From positions 280,129 through 344,128 of the forward strand of contig JYJJ01000006.1 in the NCBI GenBank assembly GCA_003263775.1: a stretch of DNA of 64,000 bases. The letters run 5' to 3'. The position numbers and the translations under genes were made by a program. The DNA comes from Vibrio maritimus. Lineage in GTDB: Bacteria > Pseudomonadota > Gammaproteobacteria > Enterobacterales > Vibrionaceae. Below, in pieces: positions 63,984 to 64,000 of the stretch. Each line of letters begins with the position of its first letter. Position 1 is the first letter of the stretch. The notes beneath the pieces are model-generated. The model made no database searches. It saw only the letters and a list, made by a program, of their open reading frames with translations, and had not been told where the DNA came from.

Positions 63984-64000
63984 CATTGTCTCAAATAGCG

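Noticed and set aside
1..64000. CRISPR array, rRNA operon or prophage
   Set aside because: No regularly spaced repeats, rRNA sequence or phage structural genes were seen.

Overview
The window looks like part of the second chromosome of a Vibrio species. Evidence: moderate GC content; Vibrio-type regulators and transporters; a DUF2913-like protein; and a run of DeoD-type phosphorylase, DUF523/DUF1722 protein, MerR regulator, photolyase and L,D-transpeptidase, which I recall from V. cholerae chromosome II. The species cannot be named from this sequence alone.

Layout. 1-5 kb: agmatine/putrescine catabolism (end of a puuB-like oxidase, aguB, aguA, a gabD-like dehydrogenase, a gabT/puuE-like transaminase), all on +. 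5-9 kb: a first mannose-6-phosphate isomerase behind a perfect 30-bp palindrome, a GNAT acetyltransferase and a periplasmic propeller-like lipoprotein. 9-13 kb: an unusually long Cys/Met-type PLP enzyme divergent from an Lrp/AsnC regulator, and a degenerate GGDEF protein. 13-20 kb: a mannosylglycerate operon (mngA, mngB, second manA) divergent from GntR-type mngR. 20-22.6 kb: DUF2959 lipoprotein, then MarR and cytochrome b561 genes divergent from a cytochrome c' gene around a 52-bp near-palindrome. 22.7-26 kb: class III aminotransferase, beta-keto acid cleavage enzyme (BKACE) and TAXI binding protein, a possible beta-amino or beta-keto acid pathway. 26-36 kb: DM13 protein, a large secreted hydrolase-like protein, EamA transporters, MerR and LysR regulators, a carboxymuconolactone-decarboxylase protein and DUF2798. 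36-45 kb: a lone RND pump, small envelope proteins and porin-like barrels, an HlyD pair and tRNA-Leu(GAG). 45-57 kb: universal stress protein, nitroreductase, AraC/methyltransferase/LysE, YghU-like GST, MarR-like regulator, glgC, a CbpA-like co-chaperone, secreted glutathione peroxidase and a YiaV/YiaW-like pair. 57-64 kb: a zinc-ribbon transposase-like gene, deoD, and the DUF523-merR-phr-L,D-transpeptidase operon.

A major caveat: I count 19 places where a recognisable reading frame jumps, always as if one base were missing, and nearly always inside a run of identical bases (often G or C). This is what homopolymer under-calling in a draft assembly looks like. I therefore give single full-length spans for the affected genes and treat them as probably intact in the living organism. 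I saw no CRISPR array, rRNA, prophage or complete insertion sequence.
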